Shown: positions 26,564-35,261 of the stretch, piece by piece
Position numbering within the stretch: position 1 is the stretch's first letter
Layout: each line of letters begins with the position of its first letter
Origin: Bacteroidia bacterium
GTDB lineage: Bacteria > Bacteroidota > Bacteroidia > J057
Reading direction: 5' to 3'
Length of the DNA stretch: 59,642 nt
Assembly: GCA_030430205.1 (NCBI GenBank)
Contig: JAUIGE010000038.1
Span: 1 to 59,642 of the forward strand
Notes under the pieces: model-generated
What the model saw: the letters and a program-made list of their open reading frames with translations, nothing else
Databases searched by the model: none
What the model was told of the DNA's origin: nothing
Translations under genes and position numbers: made by a program

Positions 26564-27487
26564 ATGTTGGATCAGATTAAGACCCTCTTTCAGGACCCTC
26601 TCATACTCAAAATAGCCATGCTCATTCTGGGCCTGGCCGTTATTTGGGTTTCAAGCCGTTTTTTGAAAAGGCTCAGTGGACGGATTGCGAAAGAGCGGGC
26701 TTTTAAGTTTCAAATGCGGAAGACGATTTCCTTTTTGGCTTACCTGGCAAGCTTTATTCTGATCATGGCCGTTTTTAACGTCCGCCTGAGTGGATTGGGC
26801 GTAGCCCTGGGGGTAGCAGGCGCAGGTATCGCCTTTGCACTGCAGGAGGTGATTGGCAGCATTGCGGGCTATCTGGCGATCCATTTTGCCCACTTTTACA
26901 AAGTGGGAGATCGCGTCAAGCTGGGCGGAATAAAAGGCGATGTCATCGACATCTCTGTACTACGTACCACGATCATGGAGATCGGTGATTGGGTGAGCGG
27001 AGATTTGTACAATGGAAAAATGGTTCGCGTGGCCAATAGCTTTGTGTTCAAAGAACCCGTTTTCAACTATTCAGGAGATTTTCCTTTTCTGTGGGATGAA
27101 ATAATCATCCCCATCAAAACCGACTGTGATTATGTTTTAGCCCGAAAACTGCTCACCGAAATCCTCCAGGATGAAATGGGAAACTACGCCAAAGAGGTAG
27201 AAGCTTCCTGGAAAAAAATGACGGATCAGTATCAAATCGAAAAGGCGCGCCTGGAGCCCTGGATCAATATGCGTTTTGATGAAAACTGGATCAGTTTAAC
27301 GCTCCGGTATGTAGTCGATTTTAAAAGCAGGGGCAGCACCAAAGATCGGCTTTTCAGCCGGATTTTGGAGGCGATACGCGCCACCGAAGGCAAAGTACAG
27401 ATAGCATCTGCGGCCATGGAAATAACGGCTTTTCCTCACCAGCGCCACAGCTCCCTGGGCTCATCCTCCTCCGGCTCTGCGCCGTGA
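26564..27487 (+). CDS. MscS-family mechanosensitive channel
   Basis: This 307-residue protein has three membrane segments (KIAMLILGLAVIWV, TISFLAYLASFILIMAVF and the pore-lining glycine/alanine-rich GVALGVAGAGIAFALQEVIGS) and the MscS beta domain (FYKVGDRVKLGGIKGDVIDISVLRTT, then VRVANSFVFKEPVFNY). MscS channels open on membrane tension and release solutes during osmotic downshock. The C-terminal cytosolic part is normal, with a Ser-rich tail read antisense to the glucosidase 3' end (52-bp overlap). It is monocistronic after the atpC terminator. Confidence 0.9.
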   Translation: MLDQIKTLFQDPLILKIAMLILGLAVIWVSSRFLKRLSGRIAKERAFKFQMRKTISFLAYLASFILIMAVFNVRLSGLGVALGVAGAGIAFALQEVIGSIAGYLAIHFAHFYKVGDRVKLGGIKGDVIDISVLRTTIMEIGDWVSGDLYNGKMVRVANSFVFKEPVFNYSGDFPFLWDEIIIPIKTDCDYVLARKLLTEILQDEMGNYAKEVEASWKKMTDQYQIEKARLEPWINMRFDENWISLTLRYVVDFKSRGSTKDRLFSRILEAIRATEGKVQIASAAMEITAFPHQRHSSLGSSSSGSAP

Positions 27488-30099
27488 TCCTGCAACAAAG
27501 TCGCGATCAAGCCTGTCCATCCCGTCTGGTGCGAAGCACCCACCCCGCGGCCGTTGTCGCCGTCGAAGTACTCATAAAAAAGGATATGATCCTTAAAATG
27601 AGGGTCCGACTGGAATTTTTCATCCTTCCCAAATACAGGCCTCCTGCCGTCCTTATCACGCAAAAACAAGCGCGTCAGGCGATGAGACAACTCTTCAGCC
27701 ACCTCTCGCAGGTTCATTTTTTTGCCTGATCCTGTCGGATATTCTACCAGAAACTCATCCCCATAGTAGCTATAAAATTTATAGAGAGACTCAATCAGCA
27801 GGTAATTCATGGGAAACCAGACCGGTCCCCTCCAATTGGAATTTCCCCCAAAGAAGCTGGAATCGGACTCCGCAGCCACGTATTTCACAGAAAATTCATT
27901 TCCACCCACAGGAAAGACATAGGGATTTTCGAGATGATAGCGCGAAAGGGCGCGGATGCCAAAGTCAGACAAAAACTCGGTTTCGTCCAGCATGCGCCTG
28001 AGGATTTCTTTCATGCGGTGCCCGCGCAGGATGGACAGCAAATGCTTTTTCTTGCGGCCCGTTTTCTGCCAACGCGATATCAGCTCCGCCAGATCGGGGC
28101 GGTATTTCATGAACCACTCCATGTGCTTCACAAATTTGGGCATGGCTTCGAGCAATTCGTGCTCCAGCACCTCCACCGCAAAAAGCGGTGACAAACCCAC
28201 CATGGAACGCACTTTCAGCTTAATCTTCTGGTTGTCAGGCAGATTCAGCACATCATAAAAGAATTTATCCTTTTCATCCCAGAGGTTGATCCCCTGATCT
28301 CCCAGGTTGGTCATGGCTCCGGCTATGTAGAGAAAATGCTCAAAAAACTTGGTTGCCATGGCCTGATAAACAGGATTGGTTTTGGCGAGTTCCAGCGAAA
28401 TGCGCAGCAGATTGAGGCTGTACATGGCCATCCAACTGCTGCCGTCAGCCTGCTCGATGAAGCCACCCGTCGGCAGGGCCGCGCTGCGGTCAAAGACCCC
28501 GATATTATCGAGGCCCAGGAAGCCTCCCTGAAAAATATTTTTCCCCTGCCTGTCCTTGCGATTTACCCACCAGGTAAAGTTGAGCAGCAGTTTGTGGTAG
28601 ATTTCTTCGAGAAAAGGAATATCGCCCTTGCCTGTTTTTTGTTTGTCCATCTGGTAGACCCGCCAGGTCGCCCAGGCATGCACAGGCGGATTCACATCCG
28701 AGAAGTTCCACTCATAGGCAGGCAACTGCCCATTGGGGTGCATATACCACTCTTTTGTCAGCAGCAAAAGCTGCCATTTGGCGAAGGCCGGATCGAGATC
28801 GGCCAGAGGAATGCAATGAAATGCCAGGTCCCAGGCCGCGTACCAGGGATATTCCCATTTGTCAGGCATGGAGATGACATCTGCATTGTTGAGGTGAATC
28901 CAGGCGCCATTGCGCCCGTGTTTGCGTCGGGCGGGCGGCGCAGTATGCGCCGGGTCTCCCTTGATCCACTGGGACACATCATAATAGTAGAACTGTTTGT
29001 TCCACAACATACCGGCATAGGCCTGTCGCTGCACTTCCCGTGCATCCTCTCCCTTGATGCCTCGCTGCAGTTCAGCGTAAAAAGCATCTGCCTCCCGCTT
29101 GCGGGACTCCACATCGTGGCCATGGGCCGCGAAGGGCAAGGGGCGATTGGCCGGACCCAGCCGCAGGCGGATGATTTTTTTGCCGCCGGCAGGGACCCTG
29201 TATTGGTACAAGGCAGCAGCTTTGGTGCCTTTTTGATTGGTTTTTACCGCATCTTTTTGACCATCTACCACAAAACGGTTGATCCCGTCTTTATAAAAGC
29301 CCGCCTTCTCTTCTTCCCCATACAGATGGGTTCGGTTGGTTTCATTCTCTGTAAACAGCAAGCTGGGATTGCCTTCACAATAGAGGCTCATGGCCTCGAA
29401 ATCTTTGTGCTCTATATCTATCACCCCCGGGTGAAAAGAGACCATTTGGGGTTTGTAAGGCTCTCTCCCCCACTCCCAGGTATTGCGAAACCATAAGGTA
29501 GGCAGGACTGCGATGGGTGCTGCTTTGGGCCCCCGATTGTGAATCGTGATTTGAATGAGGATATCTTCTTCTGATGCTTTGGCATATTCCACAAAAACAT
29601 CGAAGTAGCAGTTTTCCTCAAAAATACCCGTGTCCATCAACTCATATTCAGGCTGCTTCCTGTCTCGCAGCTGATTTTCCCTGAGAAGCTTTTCGTAGGG
29701 AAAAGCCTGTTGAGGGTATTTATACAGCATTTTCATGTAGGAATGAGTGGGGGTATTATCCAGATAATAATAATACTCCTTGACGTCTTCCCCATGATTG
29801 CCCTGTGGGCCGGTGAGACCAAACAGGCGTTCCTTCAGGATGGAATCCTGACCATTCCACAAGGCCAGGGAAAAGCAGATTCGCTGCTTGTCATCGCAGA
29901 TACCTGCGAGGCCTTCCTCGCCCCAGCGATAGGCCTTGGAGCGCGCCTTGTCATGCGACAAATAGCCCCAGGCATCGCCATGGTCGCTATAGTCTTCCCG
30001 CACAGTACCCCACTGACGTTCAGACACATAGGGGCCCCACTTTTTCCAATCTCTTATAAATGCATTGGCCGAAGCCAGTCGTTTTGATTCTTCTGACAT
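27436..30099 (-). CDS. GH63/MGH1-like glycoside hydrolase (glucosidase)
   Basis: This 887-residue cytosolic-looking protein matches bacterial glucosidases of the GH63 / MGH1-like (alpha/alpha)6 group: WKKWGPYVSERQWGTVREDYS at the start in parts, YRWGEEGLAGICDD, KEYYYYLDNTPTHSYMK, EWNFSDVNPPVHAWA, WVNRKDRQGKNIFQGGFLGLDNIG and a C-terminal RGPVWFPMNYL. Family members act on alpha-glucosides such as trehalose or mannosylglycerate-like substrates. Carboxylate residues in the DNIG and RGPVW-adjacent segments are probable catalytic sites, inferred. The open frame extends to 30300, but that extra part is the heptamer satellite translated as PKPETRNP repeats; ATG 30099 (MSEESKRLASANAF) is the true start. 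Its 3' end overlaps mscS. Confidence 0.85.
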   Translation of the reverse strand: MSEESKRLASANAFIRDWKKWGPYVSERQWGTVREDYSDHGDAWGYLSHDKARSKAYRWGEEGLAGICDDKQRICFSLALWNGQDSILKERLFGLTGPQGNHGEDVKEYYYYLDNTPTHSYMKMLYKYPQQAFPYEKLLRENQLRDRKQPEYELMDTGIFEENCYFDVFVEYAKASEEDILIQITIHNRGPKAAPIAVLPTLWFRNTWEWGREPYKPQMVSFHPGVIDIEHKDFEAMSLYCEGNPSLLFTENETNRTHLYGEEEKAGFYKDGINRFVVDGQKDAVKTNQKGTKAAALYQYRVPAGGKKIIRLRLGPANRPLPFAAHGHDVESRKREADAFYAELQRGIKGEDAREVQRQAYAGMLWNKQFYYYDVSQWIKGDPAHTAPPARRKHGRNGAWIHLNNADVISMPDKWEYPWYAAWDLAFHCIPLADLDPAFAKWQLLLLTKEWYMHPNGQLPAYEWNFSDVNPPVHAWATWRVYQMDKQKTGKGDIPFLEEIYHKLLLNFTWWVNRKDRQGKNIFQGGFLGLDNIGVFDRSAALPTGGFIEQADGSSWMAMYSLNLLRISLELAKTNPVYQAMATKFFEHFLYIAGAMTNLGDQGINLWDEKDKFFYDVLNLPDNQKIKLKVRSMVGLSPLFAVEVLEHELLEAMPKFVKHMEWFMKYRPDLAELISRWQKTGRKKKHLLSILRGHRMKEILRRMLDETEFLSDFGIRALSRYHLENPYVFPVGGNEFSVKYVAAESDSSFFGGNSNWRGPVWFPMNYLLIESLYKFYSYYGDEFLVEYPTGSGKKMNLREVAEELSHRLTRLFLRDKDGRRPVFGKDEKFQSDPHFKDHILFYEYFDGDNGRGVGASHQTGWTGLIATLLQDHGAEPEEDEPRELWRW

Positions 30100-30117
30100 A
30101 CGATAAACGGTTGACGT

Positions 30118-30250
30118 TTGAGGGTTTCGGGTTTCGGGTTTTGAGTTTCGGGTTTTGAGTTTCGGGTTTCGGGTTTTGAGTTTCGGGTTTCGGGTTTCGG
30201 GTTTCGGGTACCATAATAGAACTCGAAACCCAGAACCCGAAACCCGAAAC
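30118..30250. repeat. Heptamer satellite with inverted arm upstream of the glucosidase
   Basis: About thirteen units of GGGTTTC and GAGTTTC/GGGTTTT type run from 30118 to 30208, then a 12-nt loop around TACCATAATAG, then four to five inverse units (ACTCGAAACCC to CCCGAAAC) to 30250. The arms can form a hairpin. Positions 30185-30208 hold four GGG runs separated by four bases each, a canonical G-quadruplex pattern on the plus strand, which is the template strand for the glucosidase leader. Confidence 0.9.
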
Positions 30251-30438
30251 AAAAAATGCAGCCCTATCTTTTCAAGATATTGCTGCATTGCGTGTCGCAA
30301 AGGTACGGATAAGTCTTTGTTTTTCCTTTACCGTGAAAGCCGCCCTTCTTCATTTCTTTGCTTTTCCTTAATAATGGGGCAACCTTTCAGTGAAAAATAT
30401 TCGTGTTGTAAGGGTTAACTTTAATGTAATGTAATCTC

Positions 30439-32775
30439 ATGAAAAAAATTTGGCTTAGTTTTTTACCCTTTTTCCTTCTACTTCCTCCCCTTACCACAGC
30501 TCAATCTCTACCGAGTGAAATGAAAATTTCGGCAGACGGCCGCATGCTGCTCACGGGTTCTGAGGCTACTACTGGATTCTATGACGAAAGCGTAGTCCGA
30601 GAGATTGAGTTCCTCTTTACCCAACCCAATTACTGGTCTATCCTGACCAATAACTACAACAGCGGCACTGACCTGATGGCCTCTGTGATCATTGATGGGG
30701 AGCGCTACGACAGTGTGGGGATTCGCTTTAAAGGTACGACTTCCTTTTTACGCAATAATTCAGATAAAAAGTCCTTCAATGTCACCCTGGATTTTCTCAA
30801 AAATCAGGATGTAATGGGTTATGAAACCCTGAACCTCAATTGTGGTTTTGATGACCACTCCTCGATTCGCGAGGTGTTGTATAACCACATTGGCAGGAAG
30901 TTTTCGCCTGCGCTGAAATCGAATTTTGCACACCTCAAAATCAATGGACAGGATTGGGGGCCTTATGGCAATGTGCAGCAACTGAATGGAGAATTTTTCA
31001 AGGAATGGTTTTTCAGCAATGACGGCACCTCCTGGAGAGCTCTGAGAGCTGGTGGGATAGGCGGCCCCGGAGGCAACCCTTTTGGTACAGGCAGATCAAC
31101 TTTGAACTACAATGGGCCTGACTCAACAGACTATAACACAGATTACCAGATCAAAAGGATCGGAAAAGCCCGTCCATGGGATGAGTTGATCCAGGCCACC
31201 TATAAACTCAATAATTTACCGCTCAACCAATTGGCGGATTCTTTAAAATACTATATCGATGTCGATAAGGCGCTTTGGTTTTTGGCCCGGGAAATCATTT
31301 TTTCCGATGATGATGGGTATGTCTGGAAGGGCGGTATGGATTATTATGTGTATTGGGACAAAGAATCAGGGCTGGTTGTCCCTCTTGAGTATGATGGAAA
31401 TACCTGTATGGAATCCCGCTTCTCCAATTGGAGCCCTTTTTACAACGAGCAAGACGCGCGATTTCCCCTGATGAATCGCCTGTTTGCTGTTCCTGAGCTG
31501 CGTCAGCGGTACCTGGCCCATGTCAGGACGATCCTCAATGATTATATGGATCCGCTCACCCTCTATCCCGTCATCAATGGCTATGTGCTTCAGCTCAATC
31601 AATTGGTGCAAAATGACCCAAAAAAACTCTACTCCTACCAGCAGTGGGCAGATGGTACAAACGAATTGCGCAATTTTATCACCACCCGCAGAGGCTTTTT
31701 ATTTAACAATACAGAAGTGAGTATGACGGGGCTGGATATCAACCTCGCCCAATATGCCGTCAACGGCAATGCTTTCCAGCGACCCAAAGCCGGCGAAGCC
31801 GTGGATGTGAGCGCGACGATCTCGGGCATGGCTGCTGATAAAGTTTGGCTGTATTATGCAGAAGGATTCACAGATGTTTTTGAAAAAACAGAAATGTACG
31901 ATGACGGCATGCACCAGGATGGTGCAGCAGCCGATGGCGTCTATGGCGCACAAATACCCGGCTTTGGCACAGGTAGCTACATCCGCTACTATATCGAAGG
32001 AATTGCGGATAATAACGCCAAAACAGCCACTTTTATGCCTCCCGGCGCAGAGCATGACGTTTTTATCTACCAGGTAGAGGCACGTACTTCTGCTAATTCA
32101 GACATCGTCATCAATGAGCTGATGGCTTCCAATTCGACCACCCAGGTTGACGAAAAAGGCCAGTATGACGACTGGGTAGAATTGTACAACAAATCCAACC
32201 AAATCGTAGACCTGAGCGGTTTTTTCCTGACCGACAAACCCGACAATCTTGACAAATGGGAAATTCCTCAGGGAACCACCATTGGCCCCAAAAGCTACCT
32301 GATTTTTTGGGCGGATGAGGACAGCAGCCAGGGGCCCTTGCACATGAACTTTAAGCTGTCCGCTTCTGGTGAGCAGCTGCTTCTGCTGGATGCCGATACC
32401 TTGCTGGTAGACGAAGTCATTTTTGGAACACAACAAACCGATATGGGCTACGCCCGCGTCCCCAATGGCACCGGTAGCTTTGTCATCCAGGCTCCTACTT
32501 TTGGAGCCAATAATGATTTGGCGATGGACATAGATGATTTGTCGCTTCAGCAGGTGCCTTTCAGCATTTTTCCCAACCCTGCCCAGGAGCGCTTTTATGT
32601 AAAAATAGAAGCAAATGATTTTGAAGGCAAGGTACTCCTGTTCAATACTTTAGGACAAAAAGTAGGTGAAAAAACGGCTCAAAAGACACTACAGTTTGAT
32701 ACGGCTTCACTGCCCACAGGCATGTACATCATTTCCTATCAGGGAATGACAAAGCGGGTGCTGGTGCAGCATTAA
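30439..32775 (+). CDS. Secreted CotH-kinase-like protein with lamin-tail and T9SS C-terminal domains
   Basis: This 778-residue protein has a signal peptide (IWLSFLPFFLLLPPLTTAQ), a CotH-like domain (about residues 40-400: VGIRFKGTTSFL, SFNVTLDFL, YGNVQQLNGEFFKEWF, PLEYDGNTCMESRF), a beta-rich linker, a lamin-tail domain (IVINELMASNSTTQVDE to MGYARVPNGTGSFV, about 555-690), and a type IX secretion C-terminal domain (FSIFPNPAQERFYVKIEA, GKVLLFNTLGQKVGE, LPTGMYIISYQG). CotH proteins are atypical protein kinases in spore formers; here the kinase residues are not certain. It should reach the cell surface by T9SS. Its stop overlaps the convergent hydrolase gene by 4 bp. Confidence 0.9.
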   Translation: MKKIWLSFLPFFLLLPPLTTAQSLPSEMKISADGRMLLTGSEATTGFYDESVVREIEFLFTQPNYWSILTNNYNSGTDLMASVIIDGERYDSVGIRFKGTTSFLRNNSDKKSFNVTLDFLKNQDVMGYETLNLNCGFDDHSSIREVLYNHIGRKFSPALKSNFAHLKINGQDWGPYGNVQQLNGEFFKEWFFSNDGTSWRALRAGGIGGPGGNPFGTGRSTLNYNGPDSTDYNTDYQIKRIGKARPWDELIQATYKLNNLPLNQLADSLKYYIDVDKALWFLAREIIFSDDDGYVWKGGMDYYVYWDKESGLVVPLEYDGNTCMESRFSNWSPFYNEQDARFPLMNRLFAVPELRQRYLAHVRTILNDYMDPLTLYPVINGYVLQLNQLVQNDPKKLYSYQQWADGTNELRNFITTRRGFLFNNTEVSMTGLDINLAQYAVNGNAFQRPKAGEAVDVSATISGMAADKVWLYYAEGFTDVFEKTEMYDDGMHQDGAAADGVYGAQIPGFGTGSYIRYYIEGIADNNAKTATFMPPGAEHDVFIYQVEARTSANSDIVINELMASNSTTQVDEKGQYDDWVELYNKSNQIVDLSGFFLTDKPDNLDKWEIPQGTTIGPKSYLIFWADEDSSQGPLHMNFKLSASGEQLLLLDADTLLVDEVIFGTQQTDMGYARVPNGTGSFVIQAPTFGANNDLAMDIDDLSLQQVPFSIFPNPAQERFYVKIEANDFEGKVLLFNTLGQKVGEKTAQKTLQFDTASLPTGMYIISYQGMTKRVLVQH

Positions 32776-34211
32776 TCTTCCAACTCTTTCAGCTTTTGTA
32801 AAGCTGCTTCATGAGTGGGATTCAGGTCCAGGCAAAGTCGGTAAAAGGTCTCTGCCTGGACTTTCTGATTACGCTTTTCAGAAAGCTCTCCCAGGGCAAA
32901 TAGGCAATGAGCATCCCGAGGATACAAGGCCTGGCATTGTTCAAAAATCTCAAAGGCCTGCTCATAAGCCTCCACCTGCACATAGTAGGTCCCGATTTGA
33001 TTGAGTTTGGCAGCACTTAAAAAATAATTTTTCTCTTTATCCTTTTGCAACTTTTTATACAGCTTCATGCCCTTTTTCACCCCTTTTTGGTCAATTTCTC
33101 GCCGAATGATGGACAAAATGCCAGGCTCCATTTTACGCAAAGCATGTGTAGACCCCAGCAAAAAAGCCCCAAGGTCGTTGACATTTGTGGTGGCGTTGGA
33201 GAGGATGATAAAAGCATACTTATCAGCAGGGATGCAGCCCGCAAAAGCGCGAAAACCGCCTGTGGCCCCATCATGGATGATGGCTTTTTTGCCATCGCGT
33301 TCGACTAACAGCCAGCCGAGTCCCAACCCGGCATTGCCGAGTTTCTGCTCGCCATGGGGCTGCTGACTCAGCAGCATGGCCTCAGCGAGCGGGCCTTCCG
33401 GCTTGATCTGGGCAGCCAGAAAGCGCAGCATGTCTGCTGCTGTGGAGTGAATGCCGCCACAAGCGGCCAGGCAATCAAAATCCCAGCTTGCATTTGCCAG
33501 CCCCTGGCTGGTGGGCTGAGCCAGGCGGACTTTGTCCTCTTCGGTAAGCCTGAGCCGGGTATCCTGCAGCTGAAGCGCTGCGCAAATCCGCTCCTGAAGC
33601 AAGGCTTCGTATGTTTTTCCAGATTCCAGGGCCATGATATGGCCCAGCAGACCCACCGCCAGGTTGGAATATTCTGCCTGGGAGCCTATTTCCCGTGTCA
33701 GCTCATAGCCTGACAAAAATTCGTACAAATCCTCCGCCGAATAATCCGCAAAGGGATTCATAGGGTCTGCTGGCGAAAAATTGGAAGGCATGCGCGGCAG
33801 GGAGGAAGTATGGGTAGAAAGCTGCCTGAGCAAAATCTTTTGGTCCTCCCAGGCAGGGACCTGCACTTCCTCGGGCAAATAGCTTTCGATGGGATCATCC
33901 AGTTTCATTTTGCCCTCCACTACCCTATCCGCCAGCAGAATGCCGGTAAATACTTTGGAAATAGAACCAATTTCAAAAAAGGTATGCTCATCCGGTGCAG
34001 AAGCATCTTTCAGGCTCCTTTTCCCAAAACCATAGAAATGCATCCCTGTGGAATCCAATATACCTATTTCCAGGCCTGTATAGTGGCCTCCCTCTATGCG
34101 GGCCTCGATTTCATCAAGCAGTTCCTGCGGAAGCTGATGGGCATTTTGGGAAACCAGGTCTACTTGCGATAAAAGGAGCAGGGTGAACAGAATGAGTAAG
34201 TTCTTTTTCAT
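32772..34211 (-). CDS. Serine beta-lactamase-like hydrolase with C-terminal TPRs
   Basis: This 479-residue protein has a signal peptide (LLILFTLLLLSQVDLVSQ), a class C beta-lactamase/DD-peptidase-like domain with the SxxK motif SISK (S83-K86), the YxN motif YSN (181-183) and HDG near residue 310 in place of KTG, then about 110 residues of TPR-like helices (KNYFLSAAKLNQIGTYYVQVEAY in parts, ALGELSEKRNQKVQAETFYRL). Such proteins act as esterases, D-aminopeptidases or penicillin-binding-like enzymes in the periplasm; antibiotic cleavage is not implied. The TPR fusion suggests a docking partner. It ends inside the last codons of the convergent CotH gene. Confidence 0.9.
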   Translation of the reverse strand: MKKNLLILFTLLLLSQVDLVSQNAHQLPQELLDEIEARIEGGHYTGLEIGILDSTGMHFYGFGKRSLKDASAPDEHTFFEIGSISKVFTGILLADRVVEGKMKLDDPIESYLPEEVQVPAWEDQKILLRQLSTHTSSLPRMPSNFSPADPMNPFADYSAEDLYEFLSGYELTREIGSQAEYSNLAVGLLGHIMALESGKTYEALLQERICAALQLQDTRLRLTEEDKVRLAQPTSQGLANASWDFDCLAACGGIHSTAADMLRFLAAQIKPEGPLAEAMLLSQQPHGEQKLGNAGLGLGWLLVERDGKKAIIHDGATGGFRAFAGCIPADKYAFIILSNATTNVNDLGAFLLGSTHALRKMEPGILSIIRREIDQKGVKKGMKLYKKLQKDKEKNYFLSAAKLNQIGTYYVQVEAYEQAFEIFEQCQALYPRDAHCLFALGELSEKRNQKVQAETFYRLCLDLNPTHEAALQKLKELED

Positions 34212-34273
34212 CTTGAAAAGTATTTAACAACAAGGGTCGACGAGATGAAAAAGAACTTACAATTTCATCAAGC

Positions 34274-34303
34274 AAAAACGGAAGAACCAGGTAGTTCTTC
34301 CGT
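34274..34303 (-). terminator. Rho-independent terminator of the giant-gene transcript
   Basis: ACGGAAGAAC (34278-34287) and GTTCTTCCGT (34294-34303) form a perfect 10-bp stem with a 6-nt loop. On the minus strand the stem is followed by five Ts (34274-34278). It lies about 60 bp after the stop of the T9SS protein gene and likely ends the transcript that includes the giant gene. Confidence 0.85.
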
Positions 34304-34362
34304 CAAAAAAGAGGGTAGATAAAATAGGATTACTATCTATAGGGCTTCAATTTTCGTTAATT

Positions 34363-35169
34363 CTATTTTTTAATAATTTTTAATTGCTGGTTTTGTACAC
34401 CATCGCCATGTAATACGGAAACAGAAAGTACATAAACTGCGGCAGGTAGTCCCGTCAACTGCCAACTCCATTCATTTACCTCATCTAACCCCATCTCTCT
34501 AACCATCAGTCTTTTGCCTTCCATGGATAACAGTTCAAAGCGATAATCACTCTGCCTTTCACCCACAAATTTCACATGCAATTCGTCTTGAACAGGATTT
34601 GGAAAAATATCTACCCGGAGGCCTTCGGCCAACTCCAATTCTGTTTTGGGATGAATCACTTGCCACTTAATTGGTAAAACCTGATCGTCTCCCATTTGGT
34701 TAATGGGGTTCTCGGCTTGCTGTTCCAGGTAAGCTTTGTCCGCGCAATTACCTTCCAGCGAGATAAGCATAAATGGAAGTGGGCTTTCTCCCTGAGCAGG
34801 GGCCAGAATTGCGGTAGTGTTGGGCAAACCCGGATCGGCATTACCGTACTGCCAGCGCTGGCTGTAGTGCCAGTTATTATAATTCAGATCCAGACCTTCG
34901 GTCAACTGGACTTCCTGTAGGAAGTCAGTCCAGGCTTCCGAAAAAATGGCCTCCTGGCCACTGACCTGTACACATCCCGCTGGCAAAGCCAGCGAAAAAT
35001 TAACTGCCCGTATGGGCTTAGCCTCATCCGTCAGACTTTGCAGATAGAGCTGCATGCTTGACTGATTGGCTGTCGTAGGCACGATCTCGTAGGAGATCGC
35101 GACCTCCTGCGCAGAGAGCATACTGCTGAATATCAGGAGGATCGGAAGGATATATTGTATCTTTTTCAT
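34363..35169 (-). CDS. Secreted T9SS protein with a cohesin-like/beta-sandwich N-terminal domain
   Basis: This 268-residue protein has a signal peptide (IQYILPILLIFSSMLSAQ), a single beta-rich domain of about 170 residues (SMQLYLQSLTDEAKPIRAVNFSLALPAG, then SPLPFMLISLEGNC) and a type IX C-terminal sorting domain (LRVDIFPNPVQDELHVKFVG, RFELLSMEGKRLMV, LPAAVYVLSVSV). The pattern of the first domain, with strands around an AVNFSLALPAG segment, is reminiscent of cohesin-type sandwiches, but this is a weak visual match. The frame extends to 35220; ATG 35169 gives the clean signal. It follows the giant gene by 92 bp, which hold a hairpin repeat, and precedes a terminator, so both are probably one transcript. 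Confidence 0.82.
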   Translation of the reverse strand: MKKIQYILPILLIFSSMLSAQEVAISYEIVPTTANQSSMQLYLQSLTDEAKPIRAVNFSLALPAGCVQVSGQEAIFSEAWTDFLQEVQLTEGLDLNYNNWHYSQRWQYGNADPGLPNTTAILAPAQGESPLPFMLISLEGNCADKAYLEQQAENPINQMGDDQVLPIKWQVIHPKTELELAEGLRVDIFPNPVQDELHVKFVGERQSDYRFELLSMEGKRLMVREMGLDEVNEWSWQLTGLPAAVYVLSVSVLHGDGVQNQQLKIIKK

Positions 35170-35181
35170 TTGAAAAGTTTT

Positions 35182-35250
35182 GGGGTTTGAGGTGTGGGTT
35201 TTGAGTTCAGGGTTCCGCATTTACATAGGGAACCCCAAACCCAAACCCCA
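35182..35250. repeat. Degenerate heptamer inverted repeat after the giant gene
   Basis: A left arm (GGGGTTTGAGGTGTGGGTTTT onward, in parts) ending GGGTTCC, a short loop around GCATTTACATA, and a right arm GGAACCCCAAACCC-AAACCCC can pair. It is the most diverged of the three heptamer elements and lies between the giant gene and the small T9SS gene. Confidence 0.75.
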
Positions 35251-35261
35251 TAACCTTCTTC

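Noticed and set aside
27436-27487. Frameshift at the mscS/glucosidase junction
   Set aside because: Both frames are intact and end at proper stops; it is a convergent overlap.
28336-29496. 386-codon antisense ORF in the glucosidase gene
   Set aside because: Shadow of the glucosidase frame without recognisable motifs.
30118-30250. CRISPR array
   Set aside because: The 7-bp units are contiguous with no spacers, and no cas gene is present.
30118-30250. Real telomere or eukaryotic contamination suggested by the GGGTTTC heptamer
   Set aside because: The element is internal, flanked by bacterial genes, imperfect, and has an inverted arm.
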